Below are positions 42,135-50,723 of a stretch of 64,000 nucleotides of DNA, piece by piece (positions within the stretch are counted from its first letter, which is position 1; the number at the start of each line of letters is the position of its first letter). Position numbers and translations under genes: made by a program. The stretch is from contig NZ_JAEPBG010000015.1 of assembly GCF_016632335.1 (NCBI RefSeq), positions 82,795 to 146,794 of the forward strand, given 5' to 3'. Below the pieces are notes generated by a model. It was not told the origin of the DNA. It saw only the letters and a list, made by a program, of their open reading frames with translations, and made no database searches. The stretch is from Noviherbaspirillum pedocola (GTDB taxonomy: Bacteria > Pseudomonadota > Gammaproteobacteria > Burkholderiales > Burkholderiaceae_D).

Positions 42135-43844
42135 CTAGAACTCTTCCCAATCGCCGCCCGTCGATCCACCTGCGCCAGACGGTACACGCGAGGCCAGCGT
42201 CGTAGCGGGCGTTCTCTTCTTGGCGGGAGTAGCACTGGTTACGGAGACCTGCCTGCCGGTGTGTTGGTCATGGGCCGCCGTGTTCCTTTGCCCTTTTTCC
42301 TGCAGTTTGAAGACGCTGACCAGCTCGGACAGATTGGCCGCCTGCTCGCGCATTGCTTGCGCTGCGGCTGCGGCCTCCTCCACCAGCGCCGCATTCTGCT
42401 GCGTCGCGTTATCCATGTCCGTGATTGCGCGGTTTACCTGCTCGATGCCGGTGGTCTGCTCACTGCTGGCCGCGCTGATCTCGGCCACCAGGTCGGTGAC
42501 TTTCTGCACGCTCTCGACGACGTCCGTCATTGTCGTCCCCGCTTCGCCCACCAGCCGGGTGCCGGCATCGACCTTGCTCACCGAGTCGTCAATGAGCAGT
42601 TTGATTTCTTTGGCTGCGGAAGCCGAACGCTGCGCCAGGCTGCGCACTTCGCTGGCCACCACGGCGAAGCCCCGGCCCTGCTCGCCGGCGCGCGCCGCTT
42701 CGACCGCCGCATTCAGCGCCAGGATATTGGTCTGGAAGGCGATGCCATCGATCACACCGATGATGTCAACGATTTTCTTTGATGCCGCGTGGATGTCGTC
42801 CATTGTGCCGACCACCTTGGCCACAACCTCGCCGCCTTTGACCGCAATGCCGCTTGCGGTGCTCGCCATGCCGTTGGCCTGACGCGCGTTGTCGGCATTC
42901 TGACGTACCGTGGAAGTGAGCTCCTCCATCGACGAGGCCGTTTCTTCCAGCGCCGAGGCCTGTTGCTCAGTGCGCGAAGACAGGTCCATGTTGCCCGAGG
43001 CAATTTCACCGGAGGCCGTTGTGATTGCATCTGTCGCCTGACGTACTTGGCTGACAATGTGGACCAGTCCGTCGCGCATGGTGCTCATGGCGGCCATCAG
43101 GCTGGCTTGATCATTACCCTTCATCGGGACTTCGACTTCGAGGTTGCCGGCGGCGATCTGTCGAGCGATCTCGGCTGCCGCGGCCGGGTCGCCGCCGATG
43201 GAACGCAAGGCGCTGCGAACGATTAGCGCCACGAGGCCGGACAGCACCAGACCGACCGCTGCAAGAATGGCAGCCGAGACGGTGAGGTCATGATAGAAGG
43301 CGTTGTCCAGATCATCGATATAGGTGCCGGTCTGGAAAGTCCAATCCCAGGGGCGATAGCCGTTGTTGAAGGAAATCTTCGGTTGCGGCTTCGTGGTCTG
43401 TGCTCCCGGCTTGGGCCATTCATAGGTGGTGAATCCCTCGCCTTTCGTCTGGACCAGTTGGATGCCCTCGATGCCCAGCGCCTTGCCGTTCGGATCCTTC
43501 AATTTCGCCGGGTCGGTGCCGTCCAGATCGGACTTGAGCGGGTGCATTAGCACTGCGCTCGGCGACATCACCGTGATGTAACCGGTCGCGCCATAGCGCA
43601 GCGCCTTGATGCGCAGCAGAGCCTGTTTCTTCGCCTCGGCTTCGGTCAATACGCCGCTTGCCGCCATGGCCGCATATTCCTTGGTGACGGAAAGCGCCAT
43701 ATCGCCGGCATTATGCAACTGCGTCTTGCGCTCCTCGAGGCGAAGCGCCCGATCGCGGTAGACATTGACTGTCATGATGCCGAGCAGGCAAACCCAGCTG
43801 AGGATGAGCGGGACGAAAAGTTTGGTGCGGAATGAAAGTCTCAT
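42135..43844 (-). CDS. Methyl-accepting chemotaxis protein (single-Cache type)
   Basis: This is a 569-aa chemoreceptor with an N-terminal membrane helix (about 8-28), a single-Cache sensor (about 35-185, with [19 protein letters not shown] and [13 protein letters not shown]), a second helix (about 190-210), HAMP, and a signalling domain with the conserved tip [20 protein letters not shown]. It ends GGDWEEF, again an xWxxF tether for adaptation enzymes. Single-Cache receptors of this type usually sense small organic acids, though the ligand is unknown here. The cytoplasmic half is very similar to that at 2681, suggesting paralogy. Confidence 0.95.
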   Translation of the reverse strand: MRLSFRTKLFVPLILSWVCLLGIMTVNVYRDRALRLEERKTQLHNAGDMALSVTKEYAAMAASGVLTEAEAKKQALLRIKALRYGATGYITVMSPSAVLMHPLKSDLDGTDPAKLKDPNGKALGIEGIQLVQTKGEGFTTYEWPKPGAQTTKPQPKISFNNGYRPWDWTFQTGTYIDDLDNAFYHDLTVSAAILAAVGLVLSGLVALIVRSALRSIGGDPAAAAEIARQIAAGNLEVEVPMKGNDQASLMAAMSTMRDGLVHIVSQVRQATDAITTASGEIASGNMDLSSRTEQQASALEETASSMEELTSTVRQNADNARQANGMASTASGIAVKGGEVVAKVVGTMDDIHAASKKIVDIIGVIDGIAFQTNILALNAAVEAARAGEQGRGFAVVASEVRSLAQRSASAAKEIKLLIDDSVSKVDAGTRLVGEAGTTMTDVVESVQKVTDLVAEISAASSEQTTGIEQVNRAITDMDNATQQNAALVEEAAAAAQAMREQAANLSELVSVFKLQEKGQRNTAAHDQHTGRQVSVTSATPAKKRTPATTLASRVPSGAGGSTGGDWEEF

Positions 43845-44023
43845 TGGATGGGATGGTAGTAATTATAAATTTCCTGTCGGAAACGTACCCCATTCCATAA
43901 CATTCAGCAACAAGAACGATTGTATAGCCATCGCTCTGTTGCATAAAGCCAGCATTAGCAAGCGCGATCTCGTTAAGCGCACCATCCAACGCGAGAATGC
44001 GTAGCCGAGCCTTGTATGTCCGA

Positions 44024-45334
44024 TTATTTTGCGTAGGCTTTTGGCAGTTCCGTCCAGCGCGTGGTGAAGCGCTGCGTCCGGTTTTCCGCTCGCGCGACCC
44101 AGCGTTTCTGCGTGCCGGCCGCGGCGACGGTCACGGTGTCGCGCCCGAAGCGGGCATTCAGGCTGTCGAGCGCAGCCATCACCACGTCAGATTGCCGGCT
44201 CTGCACTTCGACCTGGTCGAACCACGATCCCTGCACTATGCCCGCCGGCGAGAGGTCCAGCAGCATCACACCGGTCTTCTTGAACGCGTACCCCTTGCGA
44301 TAGATTGCCTTGAGGCCTGCCAGCGCAGCGCCAGCCAGCGCCATCGTGTCGGCGCTCGGATTGGGCAGCGGGATGGTGATGCCGTTGCAGTACTGCGGAT
44401 CGCGCGTCGTATACCGGTTCGTCATGACAAAGACATGCACGGCGCCGCACACGGAGCGCTGGGCGCGAAGCTTCTCAGCAGCCCGTGTCACATACGAGGT
44501 CAGCGCCTCACCCAGTTCTTCCTGCGTCGATACCATCGTGCCGAAGCTTTTGCTGGAAATGATCTGCTGCTTTGGCGGCGCAACGTCTTCCAGATCGAGG
44601 CAGGAGATGCCCTGCAGCTCGGCCACGGTACGCTCCATCACCACCGAGAAATGGGACCGGATGAATTTTGGCGAAGACTGCCGCAGGTCCTGCACCGTGT
44701 GGATGCCCATGGCGTTGAGCTTCTCCGCGATGCGCCGCCCAACGCCCCACACCTCCCCAACGCTGATCGTGGCCAGCAAGGCGCCCAGTTCTTTTGCCGG
44801 ATACGAAGTGGAATCGAAAACCCCGCCAAACTGCGGGTTTTTTTTCGCTACGTGGTTAGACAACTTAGCCATTGTTTTCGAGGTGCCGAAGCCAACGCAG
44901 GTCGGAATATTCACCCACTGCTTGACGCGGGCGACCATCGCTTGGCCCATCTGGGTCAGGTCTGGCCACAGCAGCCGCATCCGTTCCACCCGTACGAAGT
45001 TCTCGTCAATTGAGTACGGCTCGATGTCTGGCGAAAACTGCGAGAGGACTTCGAGGACGCGTGCGCTGAGGTCGCCATAGAGCGCGAAATTACTGGAGAG
45101 GCAAATCAGGCCATGCCGGCGTACCAGATCCTGCAGCTGGAACAGGGGGTCGCCCATTTTCACGCCCAATGCCTTGCACTCGCTGCTTCTTGCAATTGCG
45201 CAGCCATCGTTGGACGAAAGCACACATACCGGCTTGTTTTCCAGGCGGGGATTGAAGACGCGCTCGCACGAGACGTAGAAGTTGTTCCCGTCCTGGAGCG
45301 CGAACACTGGTGCGCCAGCCAGCGACGCGCTCAT
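44024..45334 (-). CDS. umuC: Y-family DNA polymerase UmuC
   Basis: This 436-aa protein is close to E. coli UmuC length. It has the N-terminal YVSCERVFNP and palm motif EPYSIDENF (D and E of the metal site), SECKALGVKMGDPLFQ, and the helix-hairpin-helix region with SVGEVWGVGRRIAEKL. It is the catalytic subunit of error-prone Pol V and needs UmuD'2. The start overlaps umuD by 4 nt (ATGA), giving translational coupling. A LexA box precedes umuD, so the pair is SOS-regulated. Confidence 0.95.
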   Translation of the reverse strand: MSASLAGAPVFALQDGNNFYVSCERVFNPRLENKPVCVLSSNDGCAIARSSECKALGVKMGDPLFQLQDLVRRHGLICLSSNFALYGDLSARVLEVLSQFSPDIEPYSIDENFVRVERMRLLWPDLTQMGQAMVARVKQWVNIPTCVGFGTSKTMAKLSNHVAKKNPQFGGVFDSTSYPAKELGALLATISVGEVWGVGRRIAEKLNAMGIHTVQDLRQSSPKFIRSHFSVVMERTVAELQGISCLDLEDVAPPKQQIISSKSFGTMVSTQEELGEALTSYVTRAAEKLRAQRSVCGAVHVFVMTNRYTTRDPQYCNGITIPLPNPSADTMALAGAALAGLKAIYRKGYAFKKTGVMLLDLSPAGIVQGSWFDQVEVQSRQSDVVMAALDSLNARFGRDTVTVAAAGTQKRWVARAENRTQRFTTRWTELPKAYAK

Positions 45335-45792
45335 ACGAGCTTGCGAATCACGCCGGTGACCACGCCAAAGACATACAGTTCTTCGGCCTCACGCAAGCGG
45401 ATCGGGCGATAGCAGGGGTTTTCCGGGCGCAGTTCGATGCCGGCCTCCGTGATCCACAGTCGCTTGATCGTGTGCTCGGCGTTGACGATGGCGACGATGA
45501 TCTGGCCGTGCTTGGCTTCGAGGGATCGGTCGACCGTCACTTTGTCGCCGTCGAAGATGCCCGCGCCGATCATGCTGTCGCCGCAGATATCAAAGATGAA
45601 GGTCGCCGCGCGATGCTTGACCAGGTAGTCGTGCAGGTCCAGGCCCGACTCAACGAAATCGGCCGCGGGACTCGGAAATCCTGCCGGGCATTTGACCTCG
45701 AACGCCGGAATGGTGCTGGGTCCTCTGGGCCGCAATGGCCACACGACAGGCACCAGCGTGTGTAATTCCGACAGGTTGACGAGCTCTGACAT
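45331..45792 (-). CDS. umuD: Pol V subunit UmuD
   Basis: This 153-aa LexA-like autoprotease has the cleavage site Ala37-Gly38 in CPAGFPSPAADF, nucleophile Ser73 (GDSMIGAG) and general base Lys110 (TIKRL), spaced as in known UmuD (37 residues apart). RecA-stimulated self-cleavage yields UmuD', which activates UmuC. The start at MSELVNLSE (45792) is supported by the LexA operator only 15 nt upstream. A longer frame runs through the operator and is rejected. Confidence 0.95.
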   Translation of the reverse strand: MSELVNLSELHTLVPVVWPLRPRGPSTIPAFEVKCPAGFPSPAADFVESGLDLHDYLVKHRAATFIFDICGDSMIGAGIFDGDKVTVDRSLEAKHGQIIVAIVNAEHTIKRLWITEAGIELRPENPCYRPIRLREAEELYVFGVVTGVIRKLV

Positions 45793-45806
45793 TGCAAACC
45801 GGATAA

Positions 45807-45822
45807 CTGTTTTTTTGTACAG
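45807..45822 (-). promoter_or_regulatory. LexA (SOS) box upstream of umuDC
   Basis: CTGT-TTTTTTGT-ACAG, a perfect CTGT-N8-ACAG operator 15 nt upstream of the umuD start. Confidence 0.9.
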
Positions 45823-45960
45823 TGGAGTATAGGCGGTCGGCTGTCCGTTCGGCAAAGGATGGGGGCGACATACTTCTGCCACGCAAACAACAAGCAACAG
45901 GCAGTGCGCACCTACAAAAGCAGAAAGCCCCGCGATGCGAGGCTTTCCAGGTGATGGCGA

Positions 45961-45980
45961 TTTGGATTGTGCAATCCAAT
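45961..45980. repeat. 20-bp palindrome, copy 2
   Basis: TTTGGATTG-TG-CAATCCAAT, one mismatch from a perfect palindrome. It lies between umuD and the GlsB-like gene. Confidence 0.75.
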
Positions 45981-46002
45981 CCGTGTAGCGCTGTGATGCG
46001 CG

Positions 46003-46248
46003 CTAGACCCGTCGAATCAGGCGCATCAGCACTACCAGTACGACTGCACCGATGGTGGCCACGATGATGGTGCCGAGGGTACCGCCGCCGGCAGAGACAC
46101 CGAGCGCATTGAACAGGTATCCACCGACGAACGAGCCGAGGATGCCGAGGATGATGTCACCGAGGATGCCGAAGCCGACACCGCCCGCCAGCATGCCGGC
46201 CAGCCAGCCCGCGATCAGCCCTACCACGATCAACCATACGAAATTCAT
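46003..46248 (-). CDS. GlsB/YeaQ/YmgE-family membrane protein
   Basis: This 81-aa protein has three predicted membrane helices (MNFVWLIVVGLIAGWLAGML, then GILGDIILGILGSFVGGYLF, then TIIVATIGAVVLVVLMRLI). It matches the transglycosylase-associated (GlsB/YeaQ/YmgE) family, small stress-induced inner-membrane proteins of unknown mechanism. An AGGAG ribosome binding site supports 46248. It neighbours a CsbD-like gene, another general-stress protein, and both read on the minus strand. It lies just after a 20-bp palindrome. Confidence 0.85.
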   Translation of the reverse strand: MNFVWLIVVGLIAGWLAGMLAGGVGFGILGDIILGILGSFVGGYLFNALGVSAGGGTLGTIIVATIGAVVLVVLMRLIRRV

Positions 46249-46362
46249 AGCTCCTCCTGCATTGTTGGGGGCGTGCCTGTTGCAAGGCATGCCCGGAATG
46301 GAGAACTGTCGTCCGCCGCGACGGCGCCTGGGAGCCGCCGCGCTGGACGTCAAGCCGCTGCG

Positions 46363-46548
46363 TTAGCGATTCCTCTGCGGGTTATCCGCTGCGTCCTCGA
46401 GATCGCCGACGGCCTTCTGCGCCTTGCCTTCGACCTGCTTGGCGATGCCCTTGGCCTGCTGCTTGTTGCTGCCGGTGATCTGGCCAGCGGTTTCCTGCGC
46501 CTTGCCCGCGATATCCTTGGCCACGCCTTTGATTTGGTCTTCATTCAT
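46363..46548 (-). CDS. CsbD-family stress protein
   Basis: This 61-aa hydrophilic protein begins MNEDQIKGVAKDIAGKAQET and has the lysine/alanine heptad repeats typical of CsbD (AGKAQETAGQITG..., EGKAQKAVGDLEDAA). CsbD proteins are general-stress proteins of unknown molecular role. A GGAGG site precedes the ATG. It is upstream of the GlsB-like gene on the same strand, with a gap of 114 nt. Confidence 0.9.
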   Translation of the reverse strand: MNEDQIKGVAKDIAGKAQETAGQITGSNKQQAKGIAKQVEGKAQKAVGDLEDAADNPQRNR

Positions 46549-46713
46549 GATGCGCCTCCTTTGGGACTGTTACGCGATATAGCGTGCTTTCAGCATAGCT
46601 CTGCCGTGGCGGGATGACAGTAGGACAACGCGACCGTTTGGCGTCAGAAAATTGTCTTTTTTGCAGCCAGAACCCGAGAGTGGGCGTGAAGGAAATTGTC
46701 GGGTTACGGCACC

Positions 46714-46733
46714 AGTGGATTGCCCGATCCAAT
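46714..46733. repeat. 20-bp palindrome, degenerate copy 3
   Basis: AGTGGATTG-CC-CGATCCAAT, a degenerate version, overlapping the stop codon of the exonuclease-like gene. Confidence 0.5.
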
Positions 46734-47194
46734 CAGCGAAGCCGGATCGAATAGAGCAAGCCCCGCGCATCGTGGAGCGCGTGATGCTCGTGCAATTCAG
46801 GATTCCTGCGCCAAAAGTCATAGAGCAGCAGTTCGTGCTGTTCGACGTCACGCAAGGGGCGCGGGATGCAAAAGTCGGGAACAGGAGTGCCCACGGCCGC
46901 GGCGAACAAAGCCCAGTCCGTGGTGAAGTCGAACACGATCTGCATCGGCTCGCGCCCTCTGATGATCCGCAACCAGGTTAGCAGGCGCGTGCGCAGCTCG
47001 TAGTCATCCTGGCATACCGCCAGTGGATCCTGCCCGAGCAGCGGCAGCACCGTCTCCCTGACGAAGTCGGAGCACTCGTGCGGTGGCACCGCCAATTCCG
47101 CATAGAACTCTTCCCCAGTCTCGGCCACGAGCCCGATCGAAATGAGGCGCGGGTTATGGAAAGCGGTGAACTCCGTGTCGAGAGCAATGATCAT
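46733..47194 (-). CDS. DEDD-type 3'-5' exonuclease-like protein
   Basis: This 153-aa RNase H-fold protein starts MIIALDTEFTAF, giving D6 and E8 of Exo motif I. The C-terminal HHALHDARGLLYSIR fits Exo motif III (H-x4-D type). A central Asp for motif II is likely in VFDFTTDWALF. The size and arrangement recall small DEDDh exonucleases of phages and plasmids (host- or element-encoded RNA or DNA trimming). A perfect 20-bp palindrome (47201-47220) overlaps the translation-initiation region, suggesting repression at this site. Confidence 0.7.
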   Translation of the reverse strand: MIIALDTEFTAFHNPRLISIGLVAETGEEFYAELAVPPHECSDFVRETVLPLLGQDPLAVCQDDYELRTRLLTWLRIIRGREPMQIVFDFTTDWALFAAAVGTPVPDFCIPRPLRDVEQHELLLYDFWRRNPELHEHHALHDARGLLYSIRLR

Positions 47195-47200
47195 GTCGAT

Positions 47201-47220
47201 ATTGGATTGCACAATCCAAT
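47201..47220. repeat. 20-bp palindrome, copy 4
   Basis: ATTGGATTG-CA-CAATCCAAT, a perfect copy immediately upstream of the exonuclease-like start codon (47194). Confidence 0.8.
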
Positions 47221-47236
47221 TGAGGTCAGGGGTGCA

Positions 47237-47473
47237 TTATGCGTCGAGGCGGGTGAGCGCCGCCTTGGCTTGGCGATACGAAAAAAGAAAGCCGAGCGTT
47301 CCTGCCGCGGTGACAGCGGCGCCAGCGTAGATGAGCGGCGTTTGCCACTGATGCAGGTTCGCTGGCAGGAATGGCCCTACCGAAAGCAATGTGGCGCCCG
47401 CATTCACCGCATGCAGGCTGAGCCTGGTCAGGCCGGTCTTCTGCGCCAGCATCCCCTTAAGCGTCGCGATCAT
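47237..47473 (-). CDS. Hypothetical membrane protein, 78 aa
   Basis: It begins MIATLKGMLAQKTGLTRLSL and has two hydrophobic segments (AGATLLSVGPFLPANL and TPLIYAGAAVTAAGTLGFLF). It overlaps the preceding gene by 4 nt, completing the helicase operon. No family was recognised. Confidence 0.55.
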   Translation of the reverse strand: MIATLKGMLAQKTGLTRLSLHAVNAGATLLSVGPFLPANLHQWQTPLIYAGAAVTAAGTLGFLFSYRQAKAALTRLDA

Positions 47474-47694
47474 ATTTTTCCCTTTTTGTTCGGTGAATTT
47501 CGTTTCGATTCTGTCCCGTCTCTCTGGACAGTCATGTGCTCGCCGAAAAACCAGGCAAAGACGAGCGGCCAGCCGATGAACGCGCCCAGCGCCAGCAGGG
47601 TCGCATACAGCCACTGGTGATGCCGCGCCAGCCAGATCACACCGGCCGTGGCGATACCGAGCAGGCAGATATTGAAGGTGCGCAGCGGACTCAT
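47470..47694 (-). CDS. Hypothetical membrane protein, 74 aa
   Basis: Two membrane helices (FNICLLGIATAGVIWLA and LYATLLALGAFIGWPLVFAW) are followed by a charged C-terminal tail ending KRNSPNKKGKI. It overlaps both neighbours by 4 nt (ATGA), so it is translationally coupled. No family was recognised. Confidence 0.6.
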   Translation of the reverse strand: MSPLRTFNICLLGIATAGVIWLARHHQWLYATLLALGAFIGWPLVFAWFFGEHMTVQRDGTESKRNSPNKKGKI

Positions 47695-48035
47695 GCCTTA
47701 CCGCCCGGCCGCGCTGCCCGCTTCGACGTGTCGGCAAGTGCCTCCCTCGGCTCGTGCACGTGTGTCACCTTCAGGCCGCGCTCGACCAGCGTGCGGATTT
47801 CCGCCATGACCCGGCGCGCGACCAGGCGCGACGCGCCGATGCGGGCGAGCTCGTCGGTGCGCTGGGAATCCACATCGATCGCCCAGGTACGCAGCTGTGC
47901 CCGCGCTGCAGGCACCGAGCCACGAATGATCGTGAAGACGTGGTACAGGTCCGGATCGACCGAGATCGATGTGCGCTTCTTCCTGCCATCGACCGTCTTC
48001 GGATAAATGATCCGCACAAAGTCATCCTTCGCCAT
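47691..48035 (-). CDS. Hypothetical small basic protein, 114 aa
   Basis: It begins MAKDDFVRIIYPKTVDGRKK and continues RTSISVDPDLYHVFTIIRGS. The strand-helix-helix pattern of its first half (RTSISVDPDLYHVF...) recalls ribbon-helix-helix proteins, but the match is not secure. The C-terminal part is helical and basic. The gene starts 3 nt after the helicase stop and overlaps the next gene, so the helicase and three small proteins form one operon. Confidence 0.55.
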   Translation of the reverse strand: MAKDDFVRIIYPKTVDGRKKRTSISVDPDLYHVFTIIRGSVPAARAQLRTWAIDVDSQRTDELARIGASRLVARRVMAEIRTLVERGLKVTHVHEPREALADTSKRAARPGGKA

Positions 48036-48037
48036 GC

Positions 48038-49810
48038 TCAGGCGATCCTATAGTGGGCCTTGAACGCGCCGAGCACCACGGGATTCTGTTCCCAGAATTT
48101 GATGCAGATCCGCGCCTCGCTGATCATTTTGACGATCGTGCCGACAACCTCCTCCACGGGAACGTTCAGCTTTTCGGCGATCATCTTCTCGTCGAGCTTA
48201 CCGTGCAGGACGATGAATTTCTCGATCCCGCTTTCCAGCGCCAGCTTCGGATCGACCGGAGCCGGAACCGGCGTAGCGGCGGCATTGGTTTTGGCTGCCT
48301 GGATGACCTGATCGGCTTCCTTGAGCGCGACCGGCGCAGTCGCCGTGGCCGCGACCGGGGCGGCGGCTGGCTCGCCGGCACGAACCTGCTTCCACACATC
48401 GAGGAAGGCGCGCAGCTTCTGGTTCATTTCCAGCGCATGGCTGGCGCGGGTGATTGCAACGTAGAGGATATTGACTTCCTGCTCCAGCTCGTCGCCCGAC
48501 ATGTCGCGGATCTGGCCGCTCTCGGTCAGCAACTCCTCGAAGTCATCCTCCAGCACCACTTGCTGATATTCCAGGCCCTTGGAGCGGTGCACGGTCGAAA
48601 CCAGCACATCGGCTTCGTCGCGGTTCTCGCAGACTTGCGCCCGGACCGCCGCAACCAAGCCCGGCAGATTGTCTTTATATTCCTTCACCACACTCATGAG
48701 CGACATGATTTCCTTGTCGTCCACCGCATGCGCATAGGTTTCCAGCGTATCGAGGTCCGCAAACGTGCGGAAGAAAGGATCGGCAATCTCGTCCGGCGTC
48801 TTGTTCCAGATCTGGAAGACGTCGAGCAGCTTGCCCAGCGGGTAGGCGTCAATGCCGCCGACAAAATGGACTTTCTTCGTGTTCAGGTACGCAACCGCAT
48901 TGGCGAACACCTTGGCGTTGGTGCGGCAGATGATCGTGTACTGGCGGGACCTGTCGGCGCGTGCATGGGTCAGTTCGGCCACGCCGCGGCCGACGATGTT
49001 GCGCTGCTCGTTCTTGAAGCACTTCAGCAGGTGGTTCGCCACATTCGTGATCCCCTTGCCGAACCGGAAGCTGTGCGTCAGCGAATGGCGCTCGGGCTCG
49101 CCCGGGATTGCGTCGAAGGCGCGCGTGGCATGCCGGAAGCCGTAAATCGACTGGTGCCGGTCGCCTACCAGCACCTTCTTGCAGCGCTGATTGACATAGA
49201 TCGAGGCGGTGCAGGCATTCGCATCCTGGAATTCATCGAACAGGATCGCCTGATACCGCGTTGACAGGTCGGGGCCGGAGAGCTGGTACACCTTGAGATA
49301 GCCATCGTGCGGCATGCGGATGATCGTGTTGTCCACGTTCTTCATTTCTGTCCACACCCGCTTCGCAAAGTCCAGCATGACATCGCGGTAGGCAGCCGGC
49401 ACCTCGGGCGGCAGATGGCGGGCGAGAATCTTACCGTCGTCCGAAGCGAGGAAGCGCTCGATTGTGTTCACCAGGTGGGTCGCCTCCAGCACTGGCACGT
49501 TGAAGAACCGCATGATGTCGGTCTGGCGCAGCGTGCCGTTCTTGTGGCTGTACATCCGGCCGGAGTACGGGTACGCCAGCGAGTGGGTGGTCTTGCATTG
49601 CACGTTCGGCGGGAACTTCGCCTGGGCTTCCATCTGGATCGCCTTGTTGAATGCCACGTAGAGCATTTTCTCGTAGGGACGGGCCAGCGCGTACTGCACC
49701 AGCGTGAAGGTCTTGCTCGCGCCGGCGAAGGCTTCCACAACCAGAAAAGGGGCGTTGCTCTTGATGATGCCGCGCTGTTCGGTCGTCAGGACGATGTTCT
49801 GTTGTTCCAT
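48038..49810 (-). CDS. UvrD/Rep-like superfamily I DNA helicase
   Basis: This 590-aa protein has the SF1 motif set: Q-motif region at the N-terminus (LTTEQRGII), Walker A AFAGASKT (27-34), motif II AILFDEFQDANACT (about 188-200), GDRHQSIYGFR (motif III), a later STVHRSKGLEYQ and NILYVAITRAS (motifs V/VI). It is shorter than UvrD (about 720 aa) and has an Ala/Pro-rich linker and a small C-terminal domain with EKFIVLHGKLDEKMIAEKLN (winged-helix-like). It probably unwinds DNA in replication, repair or transfer of the element. It leads a four-gene operon. Confidence 0.9.
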   Translation of the reverse strand: MEQQNIVLTTEQRGIIKSNAPFLVVEAFAGASKTFTLVQYALARPYEKMLYVAFNKAIQMEAQAKFPPNVQCKTTHSLAYPYSGRMYSHKNGTLRQTDIMRFFNVPVLEATHLVNTIERFLASDDGKILARHLPPEVPAAYRDVMLDFAKRVWTEMKNVDNTIIRMPHDGYLKVYQLSGPDLSTRYQAILFDEFQDANACTASIYVNQRCKKVLVGDRHQSIYGFRHATRAFDAIPGEPERHSLTHSFRFGKGITNVANHLLKCFKNEQRNIVGRGVAELTHARADRSRQYTIICRTNAKVFANAVAYLNTKKVHFVGGIDAYPLGKLLDVFQIWNKTPDEIADPFFRTFADLDTLETYAHAVDDKEIMSLMSVVKEYKDNLPGLVAAVRAQVCENRDEADVLVSTVHRSKGLEYQQVVLEDDFEELLTESGQIRDMSGDELEQEVNILYVAITRASHALEMNQKLRAFLDVWKQVRAGEPAAAPVAATATAPVALKEADQVIQAAKTNAAATPVPAPVDPKLALESGIEKFIVLHGKLDEKMIAEKLNVPVEEVVGTIVKMISEARICIKFWEQNPVVLGAFKAHYRIA

Positions 49811-49925
49811 GCTTGTTCTTCCTCGCCTCTTCTATGAGGCCTGTACCACGGTTTCGAAATCCCCCCTCATCGCGATGTGGTCGGGGTTCACGATAGCCGG
49901 CAGCATGGCAAGGGACACAGCCTGC

Positions 49926-50144
49926 GGCACAACTATTTATGCCCACTATACCACATGTATTTAGGGTGAGCAACGGCAATTATCCGTGCGTGTTATGTAG
50001 TGATGCGTCCAGCGCACAACGATTTATGCCGGGAAGAGGGCGAACCCCGGCGCTATGCGAGCCCCATCGGGCATGGCGAGCCGCACAACGATTTATGCCG
50101 AACGGGATGCGATAAACTTTGTGGCGACACAAGCATTTATGCCG
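49926..50144. repeat. Iteron-like repeats, family A (4 copies)
   Basis: Consensus GCACAACGATTTATGCCG. Copies are at 49926-49944 (GGCACAACTATTTATGCCC), 50014-50031, 50083-50100 and 50127-50144 (CACAAGCATTTATGCCG). All have the same orientation, with spacing shrinking from about 87 to 69 to 44 nt. The AT-rich core within a GC-rich region is typical of replication iterons. No rep gene was recognised. Confidence 0.75.
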
Positions 50145-50323
50145 AGGACAGCGGCGTAAACCCACGGCACCAGGCCACACCCACGCAGCTTGAAGCCGGC
50201 TCGCAACCGGCAAGACAGGACAGCCTCTGTTGGTCGGTTGATCCAGAACGCCACTGCGCATGGAAGCAAGGTCGCGCGTGAGCGGAACCATGGAAGCCGA
50301 ACGACTGGCCAGTGTACGGAACC

Positions 50324-50542
50324 CGTGTTCAAACGGCTCGGTCCCGCATCAGCAAGAAAGGCAGCGGCAATCTCGGCCATCGTGTTCAAACGGCTCGGCC
50401 GCGCACCAGGCAGAGAGGAACGGCCAGTCCCTGACATCGTGTTCACACGGCTAGGCTTTGCATCAACAAGAGAGCCAGCGCCAGTTCCAGCCACTCGTGT
50501 TCACACGGCTCGGCCCTGCTCCAGCACTCGTGTTCACACAGG
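50324..50542. repeat. Direct repeats, family B (5 copies)
   Basis: Consensus CGTGTTCAMACGGCTNGG. Copies are at 50324-50341, 50381-50398, 50438-50455, 50496-50513 and a truncated one at 50529-50542. The first four are spaced 57, 57 and 58 nt apart. No protein-coding frame explains them. Confidence 0.8.
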
Positions 50543-50723
50543 ATGTCCCTGCCTCTTAGCGGACCCGGAGCGCAATACCTAAGCGGGCCGCCCGCTCCCC
50601 GATGGACGTTAGATCACGACCTAACCGGGCAAGAAAGAGGACTTACCCCGCACGTAGCGCTACGCATCGGATCCCCGCCTCCCCCTGACCGTCGGTGGGT
50701 TGGTGCTCGGTGACAGGCCCGGC
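50543..50723. other. GC-rich non-coding stretch between repeat arrays
   Basis: No convincing gene is present. Open frames here on both strands have skewed, repetitive composition. Confidence 0.4.

Noticed and set aside
45920..45947. Terminator after the GlsB-like gene
   Set aside because: The hairpin AAAGCCCCGC-GATGC-GAGGCTTT is weak and lacks a following T-run.
48053..49264. 403-aa plus-strand open frame
   Set aside because: Antisense shadow of the UvrD-like helicase gene, which has all SF1 motifs.
50324..50542. CRISPR array
   Set aside because: The period (57 bp) looks CRISPR-like, but repeats are only about 18 bp and imperfect, the intervening sequences share bases, and no cas genes are present.
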